Shown piece by piece: positions 34,868-45,713 of a stretch of 64,000 bases of DNA (position 1 is the first letter of the stretch; each line of letters begins with the position of its first letter). Position numbers and translations under genes: made by a program. Source of the stretch: Adineta steineri (taxonomy: Eukaryota > Rotifera > Eurotatoria > Adinetida > Adinetidae). The stretch lies in contig CAJNOI010000077.1 of the NCBI GenBank assembly GCA_905250115.1, positions 264,635-328,634 on the forward strand, given 5' to 3'. The notes below the pieces were generated by a model. That model saw only the letters and a program-made list of their open reading frames with translations. It ran no database searches and had not been told where the DNA came from.

Positions 34868-36148
34868 ATGTTAACATATCGAATAATTCGTTTATTAACT
34901 AATAATTCAGTAAGACGAATCGTACAGTATCCTTCTTCTTATAGATTATTTAGTACGAAAATACAACAAAATAATCAAATAAAATTAAAATCTATTAATG
35001 ATACACATGCAACTTTACTTATAAATGATAAAGAAACGAAATACGATTGGATATTTTTACGAGATTCTTGTCAGTGTGATCAATGTATTGATTCATCAAC
35101 GAAACAAAAACTATATAATACTACAGATATACCATTAACAATTTCTCCACAACATCAAGGTTTTAATATATTAAATAATAATAGTGTTGAAATAATCTGG
35201 AATCAGTCATTATTAAATCAAACAGATACGAATGTACATCGTAGTTTATATTCAAATGCCTGGTTACAAACATATTCATCATCAAAAAATATTGCTCATG
35301 CAAGATATCATGATCGTTCTCCTATTTATTGGAATCGAAATACTATTCAACAAGTAAATTTACATGTTAAATGTGATGATTATTTAAATTCCGATGAAGG
35401 ACTTTATACTGTATTAAAACATCTCAATGATTATGGTCTTGTTTTTATTGATAATGTTCATGGTGAATTTACTGTTGAACGTCTTACAGAAAGAATTGGT
35501 TCAATTCGTCATAGTTTCTATGGTAAATCATGGGATGTTAAAAGTATGAAACAAGCTATTAATGTAGCTTATACATCACAAGCACTTGGACTTCATATGG
35601 ATTTATTATATTTTGAAGCACCACCAGGTTTACAATTTTTACATTCATTAGCCAATAGTGTTAACGGTGGTGCAGCCTATTATGTTGATTCATTTCATGC
35701 AGCAAATATTCTTCGTCAAAATAATTTACAAGCTTTTGAAATGCTTTGTTCATATCCAGTTACTTTTCATTATCGAAATATTGATCGACATTATCATTTT
35801 ACACGTTCAACTATTGTATTAAATAAATATTTGTCTGATAATCCTATTGATCATATTAATTATTCACCACCATTTCAAGCTCCATTTGAGAGCGATACTT
35901 CAAAGCCGGAATTTCGACAATTTATTCAAGCTTTACAATATTTTCGTGATTTATTAGAAGATCGAAATAATCAATTAGAATTAGTTTTAGAAAAAGATCA
36001 ATGTGTTATATTTCATAATCGTCGAGTTCTTCATGCAAGACGTGAATTTGATACAGCAACTGGTAATCGATGGTTAAAAGGATGCTATACAGATTTAGAT
36101 AATTTTAAAGATAGATTAAGAATTTATCGAGAAAAATTTCAATCTTAA
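34868..36148 (+). CDS. BBOX1: Gamma-butyrobetaine dioxygenase-like (BBOX1/TMLHE family) enzyme
   Basis: Fe(II)/2-oxoglutarate-dependent hydroxylase of carnitine synthesis. Intronless, 426 aa from the ATG at 34868. An in-frame ATG at 34751 would add 39 hydrophobic residues that do not look like family sequence. The N-terminus (MLTYRIIRLLTNNSVRRI) fits a mitochondrial presequence. The N-terminal zinc-binding domain shows LRDSCQCDQC. The catalytic fold has the HxD pair in LGLHMDLLYFE and the distal His in NRRVLHARREF. NVAYTSQALGLHMD and the ending LRIYREKFQ resemble gamma-butyrobetaine dioxygenase more than trimethyllysine dioxygenase. Nearby genes are full of introns, so the lack of any in 1.28 kb is notable (retrocopy or acquired gene are possibilities). 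Confidence 0.88.
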   Translation: MLTYRIIRLLTNNSVRRIVQYPSSYRLFSTKIQQNNQIKLKSINDTHATLLINDKETKYDWIFLRDSCQCDQCIDSSTKQKLYNTTDIPLTISPQHQGFNILNNNSVEIIWNQSLLNQTDTNVHRSLYSNAWLQTYSSSKNIAHARYHDRSPIYWNRNTIQQVNLHVKCDDYLNSDEGLYTVLKHLNDYGLVFIDNVHGEFTVERLTERIGSIRHSFYGKSWDVKSMKQAINVAYTSQALGLHMDLLYFEAPPGLQFLHSLANSVNGGAAYYVDSFHAANILRQNNLQAFEMLCSYPVTFHYRNIDRHYHFTRSTIVLNKYLSDNPIDHINYSPPFQAPFESDTSKPEFRQFIQALQYFRDLLEDRNNQLELVLEKDQCVIFHNRRVLHARREFDTATGNRWLKGCYTDLDNFKDRLRIYREKFQS

Positions 36149-37633
36149 ATAAAATTAAAATATTTCATTTATATGACTTTCGTTATCATTTGTACTAATA
36201 GTATAAACTAAATGATTGCGTTTTGTATCACAATTTTCAAACCGGTAAGAGGTTATATTAAAAATTAGTCGTCTAGAATTTTACTTTTTTTCGAAAATAA
36301 TTACAATAAGTATTGTTGTGTGAAGCGCGTAGTTTTTCACGCTGTACCTCATAGTATTTTTTGTAAAGCGTATCCGGTAAGGAAACGCTACAAAAACAAA
36401 AAATTATCTTTTCCCTTCAGTCACAGTTTACTTTCTCAAAATTTTGTTCATATTGAAAGCGAAATATGGTCGCGCTTCTTGTTGTTAATACAAATGTATT
36501 AATATTTTGAAAACCGCAATACAAATGACATTGGAACAAATCTTATCGAAAATTTAGCATCATAATATTAGTTGAGGTATGATCTAGTTGCCAGGGGTCC
36601 CGATCAGGGTGGGGAGGTCTAGCGTCCCCGCCCCCCCCCCCAAAAAAACAATTCGAAAACCTATTTGTCTTTCTGCCAAAAATTTTAAAGTTCTGCTGTA
36701 AACTTGGTTAAAAACTTATTTTTTATGCTCTTTTCACCATTTTTTGCCAGAAACTCCAATAAAACACTTTTTCAGGCAAAATTCTACACAAAGTGGGTAG
36801 TTTAAGTATTTTCTACGTTATATGTATCAGAAAATTATATAACAGCACTTTCTGGCAAATTTTATCCCCTCCCACTTTTGAAAACAATCGGGAACGCTGC
36901 TAGTAGCATAGAAAAATAGATATAAGTAGCAAAGTGTGTAAAATTTAGAAGATAAGAGAGACTTTTACACTACTATTTACAAGATATTGTTCTTTACTCT
37001 TATAAATATATGACTGATTATTTTTAGAAACAAACCTTGTCTTATCACAATATATTAGATGCATGGCTGATTTTTCCAGTACATATAACGTAATATTTCA
37101 TGACAATATTTCTAAGAATGAATGAAATCCTTAGCAATGTGAAATAGATCATAGTTCTATTAAATCCCATAATTATCTCTTTTAATATGTATTTTCATCG
37201 AAATGTAACTTTAATTCAGTTCTATTCTATTATTTGCAGGAACTATTGGCTTCCTAATTGAGTATATTATAAAAGAAAATATTCGAGAATAGAATTAAAA
37301 GATATTTATTTCTTTTATGTGTACGACTACTAAATTTTATTAATAATTAAGAAATAAAGGGAATGAAATGAAATTTATTTATATATTAAAGAATAAAAGT
37401 TATTTAAGAGTGAAAGGATGATGCACGCTAAAAATAAATATATATATTTTTTTTATGGATATAAAGATAAGTATCATTTTGGTATACGAACAACAATCAA
37501 CAAATAAAACAAACAACATGAAAAGGAGAAGTAAGAACAAAAGCAAAGAAAAGTGTGTAAAGAGGGTCGTCGTGATGAATGTGCATGGTGATGGAATGAA
37601 GAAAGATGTTTTCTTTTGCTTGATGATCATTGT
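36149..37633. other. Intergenic with a hAT-like element
   Basis: Contains the 308-bp element at 36592-36899 (separate entry) and otherwise AT-rich spacer. The 60-codon frame at 36320-36502 has no protein features. Confidence 0.5.
36592..36899. mobile_element. Non-autonomous hAT-like MITE (308 bp)
   Basis: Inverted ends CAGGGGTCCCGAT and the complement of CAGCGTTCCCGAT, 11 of 13 identical. They are flanked by 8-base duplications CTAGTTGC (36584-36591) and CTAGTAGC (36900-36907), one mismatch. It includes an 11-12 base C run and GC-rich ends in an AT-rich spacer. No coding capacity. Confidence 0.8.
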
Positions 37634-38540
37634 TCATTGTTGTATAAGTGCACGAATAAATCGTTTTGTACGACTTTTTGTATTATTTTCTTCATCGTCA
37701 TCATCATCATCATCATTATTATTTTTTCCTTTCGACGATCTTTCACCATCATTTACTGGTGCAGGTGTTGTACTAATTATTTTAACTGTTGTTTTCTTCT
37801 TCTTTCGTCCCTTACGCGCAGGTTTTACCGTATCTGTTAAAACTACAGAACCACCGGCTGGTTTTTGTACTACTTCAGTTACCGACGGACTAGGTGCTGC
37901 TGCTACTACATCACCAGCTGGAAGAGCGGGTGCAACTGCTTTGACTTTTGATGCAATCCATGCTAAATAATAAACAAATAAACATATATATTCATATTTT
38001 CAATAAATAACTATCTAAAGCAAATATAATACGCAAGCAATTGTATACAATGAAAGAAAGAACCATGACAACATTCATTTTTACCTATCACCACTATAGC
38101 AAAAATAGTGCCCACTACTCCCATAATAATCATCATCTAATAATTCGCATTAGAAAAAATATGATTGAGTTTTTTTTTGTTATAAAAAAATGATAAGCAA
38201 AAAAAAAAGGAAGCTTCGTTTTTTTCAATTTACCTTCATATTTTTCCACCAAAATTTTCGTTTTAATTTCCCTGCATGTTGTTCAAATTGAGCTGCATTG
38301 TGTTGTAATTTATCTAAATAAAAATTCATAATAAAGAATTAAAACCCTTCGTTTTTTTTCTCTAATATTAAATATACCAGCTCGATCATCAAGAAGTGAC
38401 AAATTTTTGTCACGTTCTAACACCTTATCAACATTTTGTCGCATTATATCAACAACTTCATCAACTTGTGCTTGTTGTTGAGCTAAACGTTTTGAACCAC
38501 CACCACCTGGTGCTGGAGGACCACCACCGTTAGTTGACAT
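37634..38540 (-). CDS. VAMP2: Synaptobrevin/VAMP with a long luminal tail (207 aa)
   Basis: Vesicle R-SNARE for exocytosis. Four exons on the minus strand (38540-38378, 38313-38234, 38136-38085, 37962-37634) give 207 aa. The N-terminus is Gly/Pro-rich ([12 protein letters not shown]). The SNARE motif runs from about 25 to 85 with the zero-layer Arg in [16 protein letters not shown], as in VAMP1-3. [10 protein letters not shown] precedes the membrane anchor (about 82-104). VAMP2 ends a few residues after the anchor; here about 100 residues follow: Ala/Pro/Val-rich, then a Lys/Arg patch, then an Asp/Glu run and [11 protein letters not shown]. The tail lies in one exon, continuous with the end of the anchor, so it is not a splicing artefact. 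It would face the vesicle lumen or cell exterior. Confidence 0.92.
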
Positions 38541-39033
38541 ATTATAAAATAAATTGACTTGTACAATAGAAAAATCTGAAAGAAGAAGAAGAAGAAGAAA
38601 AATGAATTCAATTAAATATAATCCCATATTAATAATTAATTGTCACTGGTACACAAACTGAAATATATGTTAATAGAACAAAACATAAAAAGCTGGACGA
38701 AAATTAGATCATTTCAAACTTAGTATACATAAAAAGAGTAATAAAAAACAAAAGATCATAACAGACATGGACAAAAGTATGGCGTTTTGTTAATGAAAGG
38801 AATGCAGATAAGACGTAGAAACACATAATAAAGAAATCTTTTGAGAAACGAAATAAGCCGAGAAAAATAGTGTCTTCGTTGAAGAGCATTCTAAAATAAA
38901 AAAAAAATAATTTCGAAATTTGATTTTATAAAGCTATAATTCAATCCCATAATATCTACAAGGCAAATGATGTCTCAAGAGATTTACTTACCATCCTCCG
39001 ATTTCATTTTATTTTGTACCGATAATATTTTGA

Positions 39034-39659
39034 TTATCCACTATTATTACTTTTATTTGATTGGGTAACCGCAACTAAACAACAACAAAAAAACATTATT
39101 TTTATGATTTTTAATAAATTTTAATTTCTTACCAACAATCACAATAATCAGAACAATCTAAATAAAAACGAAACATATATATATTAATTAAAATGAAATA
39201 ATTACTTACAATCACAATAATTAATATAGCCCACATCTATAAAGATGAATAATTATTTTTATTTTTTTTTTCGGAATAAAATAACTTACTTTGACATTTT
39301 TCCACCAATATTTACTTTTTAATTTACTTGCATTTTGCGTAAATAAAGATGCACCATTTTGCAGAACATCTAATCAAAGAATTATTTATTTCAAAAATTA
39401 CTAATTTTTTTTTGTATACCAGCACGATTTTCTAATGTAGTTAATTTAGCATCACGTTCAAGAACTTGTTCAACATTACTTTTCATAATATCTACAACCT
39501 ATGAACGATAAAAATTGGAATAAACGAGATTATTATTAGTTTTTTTTTAATTAATACTTGATTGACATCTGCTTGAAGATTGTCAATTCGTTTTGTTGAT
39601 TGATATTGTGTTGAACGAGCTGGAGCTTCATATGATGATGCCCTATTATTAACATTCAT
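39034..39659 (-). CDS. Second synaptobrevin/VAMP (117 aa), tandem paralogue
   Basis: Six exons on the minus strand (39659-39558, 39498-39420, 39369-39290, 39236-39210, 39157-39133, 39074-39034) give 117 aa, the normal VAMP size. The SNARE motif (VVDIMKSNVEQVLERDAKL then TTLENRADVLQ) holds the zero-layer Arg, followed by KSKYWWKNVK and a membrane anchor of Ile/Val (WAILIIVIIVLIIVIV), then TQSNKSNNSG. The anchor is split into two exons of 27 and 25 bases. It lies about 500 bases upstream of the longer VAMP in the same orientation, with exon borders in the SNARE motif at matching places, so the pair is a tandem duplication. A GTAAGT donor downstream of the stop (about 38990) suggests a spliced 3' UTR or read-through toward the next gene. 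Confidence 0.9.
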
Positions 39660-41054
39660 ATTTATTTAATTAAATGAATTTTTAAATAAAACATTTACAT
39701 AGTGTAATTAATTGTCTATTGATCACAATAAGAAATAAGTCTGAAAAAAAAACAATAATAAAATGTCGAATGAAACTTTGAGAGAATTTCTAAATAGAAA
39801 TGACGCCATATTGGCATTGTTGTCATGTTTTCCTACATAAGAGGGGATTTTTTTTTATAGCTTTTGAGATACTAGCGACAAACAGAACAGTTTAGTTGAT
39901 GAGAAAGATTTTACAAGTTCAATGGAGATTTTCAACCAATCATTGATATGAACAAGGAGTTTCATGATCGTTCGTCGCTATGATTGATTTTTTTTATTGA
40001 ATAACACCATGATTTATAGAATAATGTATATATTCTTTAAGAAAAAAACAAGTAGGAGTATTAATATTAGTCATAGATAGTAAGATGTATGATTCATATT
40101 TTCAATTTGATTTTGAATTTTTCAAAATTTTTTTTATAATATTAAATCTCGTTATGGATGATGAATTTTCTTCATAAAAAATCATATCAATGATTTATTG
40201 AAAAAGGAAATATAAGATAAACATTCGATTATATTTTATTAACTTTCAATCTGATCACATTTCTTTTTTTTTTATTTCCATAAAATAAGTACTTAGTATT
40301 CTTATTCTATAATATTTATAAATCAATTCTAATTTTTTCTGATCTAAAAGAAAATGTAATGCCACTAGACAAAAGGCTACATTCCACTTGAATTGAAAAT
40401 TCTTAACGGAAATGCTTTTTTCCGGCATTGACTAGTTTTTCTTTTCATTACAACGATTCTGTTTTAACTTCTTATTGAACGCTAATACTTTATCAAATTT
40501 AGACATGTTACAAAGACGGAATCTATTTAACAATACTAGATTTCGATTGACGTTATTTTGAAATGTTGTCATTATATTTCATCAAAGAAAAGTTTTTAAT
40601 TAATTAATATTTTTTACTCAATGATTAATAATATAAATATCTTTTCAATTTAAATACAAAAGTTTTGTTTAATAGAACAGTATCCATGTGTTTTGGAAAA
40701 AAGATGGTCTGAGAAAATGGCTATAACTTTTGAAAGGAGAGAGAGAGACGGGTTTTAACCGCTGGACAGAATACATCAGTACACATATTTTAATAAATCT
40801 GTAATTTCCATTTTCTCTTCTTGAGTTCAATGATGTAGGTCATAGTCTAATATATATCTCATGTCTGAATCAGTTATAAATCGAGGTTAAATATCAAGAG
40901 TAGATATATATTCTCAAGACACACATAACGAGTATTTTTTTAGCATTTCGCCTATTAGTTTTTTTACATAAACTTACATGCCCTGCTGTTTCTCGGATCG
41001 TGTTCTTTTCAATAGAAATATTTTACTTATGAAATTGAATAGTTTCAGATAGAT
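39660..41054. other. Divergent intergenic region
   Basis: Shared upstream region of the VAMP pair (-) and HOOK (+). AT-rich, with a short GA run near 40739-40750. A 3' splice-like TTTCAG lies about 7 bases before the HOOK ATG. No gene is seen. Confidence 0.5.
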
Positions 41055-44000
41055 ATGGATCGACGTATTTTATGCGATAGTTTAATTAAATGGGTACGTG
41101 AAAATAAAATCATTGCTTTAGAAAATTTTCTTCATATATAGATGAAAACATTCGATCTAAATCGAACGATTAACGGTGCTGGTGATCTATCCGATGGTGT
41201 TCTCATAGCAATGTGCTTAAAAAATATGTTAGTTAACATATTATTTTCTTTTTTTCTTAAAATATATTCTTCTACTTCTTAGTGATGCAAATCATTTTAA
41301 TGATACTTGGGTGCAAAAAATTCGTACTGATGCTGGAGATAACTATCGAATAAAAGTATATTTCCATGTACATATATTTATATTATTTAATTAATATTAT
41401 TTTGTATTTAGGCAAATAATCTTAAAAAGGTTCTGAAGAATATAACTGATTATTATTCAGAAGTATGTTCATATTAAAATACATACTTTTCTTTTTTTAT
41501 TTATCAATTAATCGATAGGTACTCGGTCAAACACTTATTGATTTTCAAATGCCAGATCTTAATATGATAGGTAATTGAAGCATTTAAAATAAATTTTTGA
41601 CTTCAAATTTGATTTCTATAGCTGAAAGTACTGATGAAACTGAACTTAGTCGACTTTTACAACTGGTTCTTGGTTGTGCTGTTAGTTGTGATAGAAAACA
41701 ATATTATATTGAACATATTATGTCATTGGAAGAATCCGTCCAACATGTCTTAATGAATGCTATTCAAGAGGTTATATATAAATATAGAAAATAAATATAT
41801 ATATCCTAGAAATTGATATTCTAGTTAATGGTAAAAGAAAATCGAAAAGTGAATGAAGAATATTCAGAATTAGGAGATCAAGTAAATTAAATTTATCGAT
41901 TTTTTTTCTTTTTCTTATTTTTTCTATAGTTAAAACATGCATTAGAAGAACTTAATCGAGTTGTTGAAGCTAAAGAAGAAATTGAACATCGCTGTCGTGA
42001 ACTTGATTTACAAATATCTACACTTCAAGATGAAAAACTTGGTTTAGTTCAAGAAACCGGACGTTTAAATGAACGAATACAACAATATGAAAATGTTGAA
42101 GATTCCGAGTAAATTCAAATCAATTAAAATTTTATCTTATTAAATTCTTTATATTCAAGAGCAATTCCAAGAAGTCGTTATAAATCGCTACAAGAAAAAA
42201 TTCAAGCACAACAAGAAGAAGTATTTAAACTTGAAACAAGTAAGAGAATCTCCGACGTTTTATACATACAACTCAATTGATCTTTTTAGCTTTACAAGAT
42301 TATCGAGCTAAACTAGATGTATTACGTGAAGATAATGAAAATCTGCTTAAACGAGTAAATTTTTCTTAACAAATAAATCTTATTCTTAAAATAATTCATT
42401 TAGAATGATGATCTAATGGTACTTGCAGGTGATGCCCGTAATTTTAAAGATGAATTAGATATTCTCAGAAATAAATGTGAAAAAATGGTTTGTTGAATTT
42501 TTTTGAAATTCAAAATAATATATTATTTTTTTTTGAATATTAAAGACTAAATTAGAATCAACTATTGATGCGTATAAAATAAAACTAGAAGAAATGTCAG
42601 ATCTTCGACAACAAATAAAATTTTTAGAAGACACAAATTTACGTTTATTTGATGAAAAATCTAATATTGAACAAGAATATAAACAAGCGAAATTATTACA
42701 AACACAAGTTGAATTTCAAAAACGAACAAATCAAGAATTATATCAAAAAATAAGTGAATTACAACGTATAGCTGATAAAGCACAATTTGAAAAAAGTCGA
42801 GCAGAAGAACGTTTGAATGCAGTCAATGCTGAAAAAATTGTTAGTATATATTAAATTAGAAAAAAAGACAAAAACTAGTTTTATTTTTTATAGACTTTAA
42901 CAAATGAAATTGAATTATTAAGAGAAACAAATGAAAGACTTCGAGGAGTAAACCTAGATGAAGGTAATAGGAAAATAGAATTGAAAATATATAAAAAACA
43001 ATTTATTTTGAATAGCTGGTGGAACAACAAATACAAAAGATCGTTTAACTGGTTCACTTGAAGATCTAAATTTTCTTAATCTACCAGCAGATGTCAGGTA
43101 AAAAAAATATAATCATAATTATATTCACAGCTGTCGCGAATCAGGGAGGAGGATTGATCCCCTCCTCCAATCTTAAAAGGCTCGCGACTAGAGACCTGTA
43201 CGAAGTCAAGTAAACTTCCTGTCAATAATTCAACTTTAACGTTAAAAATTATTTAAGTTCATAGTTTTATTGTCCGACATTTTCTCTACCAAATTATGTA
43301 TTTTGAAGGCTAAGTCGATGCTTTGTTGAACCGCACCAACACAAAAGAAAACCGGAGTCACTTTCGACTCCGCCTTTTTCTGTATTTTATTTTGGTTTGT
43401 GAGACTCGATAAGAAGTCTACCAATCGTCCAAAATACGTAATTTTATAGAGAAAATGTCGGACAACAAAACTATGAGCTTAAATAATTTTTAACGTTAAA
43501 GTTGAATTATTAACATGCAACTTACTTGACTTCGACGGCGACTCCGTGCAGGTCCCCACTCGCGACAGCGCTGATCATATGTTAATTTTGTATATTATTT
43601 ATTTTTTCAGAGAACGTTTTATTCATTTACAACATGAGAATAAAATGCTTAAATTACGTCAAACAGAAGAGACAAATAATGAGCAAATTTTACTTCTTCA
43701 AGCAAATTGTGAACAATTTAAAGATCAAAATAATCAATTAACTAATGATTTATGGTAATTAGATTATCTCTTTCATTCTTTTTTGTTTTATTTATTTATT
43801 ATTAAATCATAGGATGTCAAATCGAAAAATACTTGAATTAGAAGCTACACTTAAAGATACAACATCATTAGCTGAGAATAGTACGGAAATAACTGATCTT
43901 AAAAAATCACTTAATCGAGCTATGACACGACATGAAGAAGAATCAACACGAACAAAAAATCAAATTGATGAATTACAAAAACGATTAGATCATTCTGGTA

Positions 44001-44606
44001 TTTAATAAAACCATGTCTTATATATTCACTTGTTGTTTGTATTTTTTATTTAGAAAAAAAACTTACAGAAAAAGAAGCTATTATAGCAACAAAAACAGAT
44101 GATATCAATGCAATGGAAGAACGTTATGTTCAATATTTAGAAAAAGCTAAAATGGTTCTACGTCAAATGGATCCACGTAATAGTAATTCTATAAGTCATC
44201 AAGAAATACAATCATTAAGAAAACAAATCGATGAAAAAGATCGACGAATGAAAGACCTTGAAGTATATAATATTTATTTCTATTTTGATAAAAATTTTCT
44301 TTTTTTCGTCTATATAGAAAGAATATGAAAAAATGAAAATTATAAGAGAAGATCAAGAAAAATTATTAATTAGTGCTTGGTATTCAATGGTAATTTAATT
44401 TTAATAATATATGTATCTATAACGAATAATGAATATATTAGGGTAGTACATTTCAACGACGTGAATTTGAAGAACGTTTAAAATCTCATGAAAATCAATC
44501 ATTTCTTGCTAAACAACGTACAATTCCGTCAACACGTAAACAATTACCTCCTGATCCGTCCAATTCATCAATTAATGGAACAAATACAAGTGCTTCAAAA
44601 CGATAG
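41055..44606 (+). CDS. HOOK3: HOOK-family dynein adaptor
   Basis: HOOK proteins link cargo such as endosomes to dynein/dynactin. Nineteen exons (41055-41093, 41142-41227, 41283-41355, 41412-41462, 41519-41570, 41622-41770, 41825-41881, 41930-42108, 42160-42239, 42290-42354, 42404-42487, 42546-42839, 42894-42963, 43016-43097, 43611-43754, 43813-43997, 44054-44262, 44318-44389, 44442-44606) give 711 aa; human HOOKs are 718-728. The N-terminal HOOK domain (about 1-155) includes GDLSDGVLIAMCL and EESVQHVLMNAIQEL, the latter the family's dynein light-intermediate-chain contact region. Coiled coils fill 160-680 (for example LPADVRERFIHLQHENKMLK, a HOOK hallmark). The C-terminus (STFQRREFEERL, then Ser/Asn-rich) corresponds to the cargo-binding end. 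Which of HOOK1-3 is not resolved. Intron 14 holds a foldback element. Confidence 0.94.
43130..43569. mobile_element. Foldback element (about 440 bp) with long inverted arms in HOOK intron 14
   Basis: Ends GCTGTCGCGA and TCGCGACAGC are exact inverses. The arms 43203-43305 and 43430-43569 are long imperfect inverted repeats (AATAATTCAACTTTAACGTT in both, in opposite sense). The left arm carries about 50 extra bases holding a small hairpin (GGAGGAGGAT...ATCCCCTCCTCC type) bordered by CGCGA. No target duplication is obvious. The frames within it are by-products of the palindrome. Confidence 0.8.
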
Positions 44607-45220
44607 TCTTTCCACAACAAACAAATTTTTAAACAGTGACTTTTCATTTTATTAAATTATACGTGTGTTTCTTTGCATTTTTATATTATCAGTATATGTA
44701 AAATTTATTTTAGAAGTGTGCATTTGATCTTTGTATATATATATATATAGTATTCCATCGTTTCATAATATAAAAACAAATACTTTTCTTCAGGTATCAA
44801 ACGTCTATGATAGATATTTAGTGTAACATTGAACATCTATAATGATAAGATTGAATTAATAAGAGAAAAATAAAACTATAAATTTACGTAGATTCTATAA
44901 CATCTAATATGCATTCAAACTTGATGAGAAAATATGGATTTTTCATATCAAATCGATTCATTTCGAACTATATCAATTCATTGTTGTGGTATATATATAA
45001 CGAAAAATGTACAACTCTGACAAGCGAATAGATTATGCTTTAATGAATAGTTTGATAAGATCGAACTCTCTAATACATTTACAGTTGTAACCTTATAGTT
45101 TTTCATACTATGATGTAAATATATATAGTACATGAATGAATAATTCAAGTAGAAACTTCGAACAGCAATAAGAACTAAATATTTAGTTAAAAATGAAACG
45201 ATAGAGGAAATATACTCGGC

Positions 45221-45713
45221 TAGAAAAAATATTTTAATACGGGGGTACTGCGATACTTTCAAATATGATTAATAATGAATTTTATACCAAATGAAAGCCC
45301 GTAAAAAATGAGGTTTATTGGTACTAAACAATAAGGATTGTAGAAACTTTTGAATGTTGAGATGTTTAAACTTAGTAAATTCCATTGATCATAAGTGTGA
45401 GAAAAGTTATTGAGAAGATAAAGTTCGACTTAAATGTAACTCAAAATTCTTTGTTGCACCTTATGATCACTAGAACAGTACTCTTTTCGATTTTTTTTCA
45501 AAAACGATCTGCTTTTTTCTTCGTCTTATAAACCACTAAAAATGAGTTAGAACGATTATATTATGCAGAATTTCACAAACTTCGACAGTTTCAGCAGCTC
45601 TTATTATTTAGTACCAATAACCCTCATTTTTTATGGGCTTTCATTTGATATAAAATTCATTATTAACTCTATTTCAGAATATAGCGGTACCTCCATATCA
45701 AAATATTTTTTCC
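45221..45713. mobile_element. Foldback/MITE (about 490 bp) with roughly 110-base inverted arms
   Basis: The left arm (TAGAAAAAATATTTTAATAC, through ATGAAAGCCCGTAAAAAATG to about 45330) is matched inversely by 45595-45713 (CATTTTTTATGGGCTTTCAT in opposite sense), with scattered mismatches. The middle is unrelated and non-coding. Class not determined. Confidence 0.75.

Noticed and set aside
43242-43424. 60-codon frame on the minus strand in HOOK intron 14
   Set aside because: Lies within the foldback element and has no relatives I recognise.
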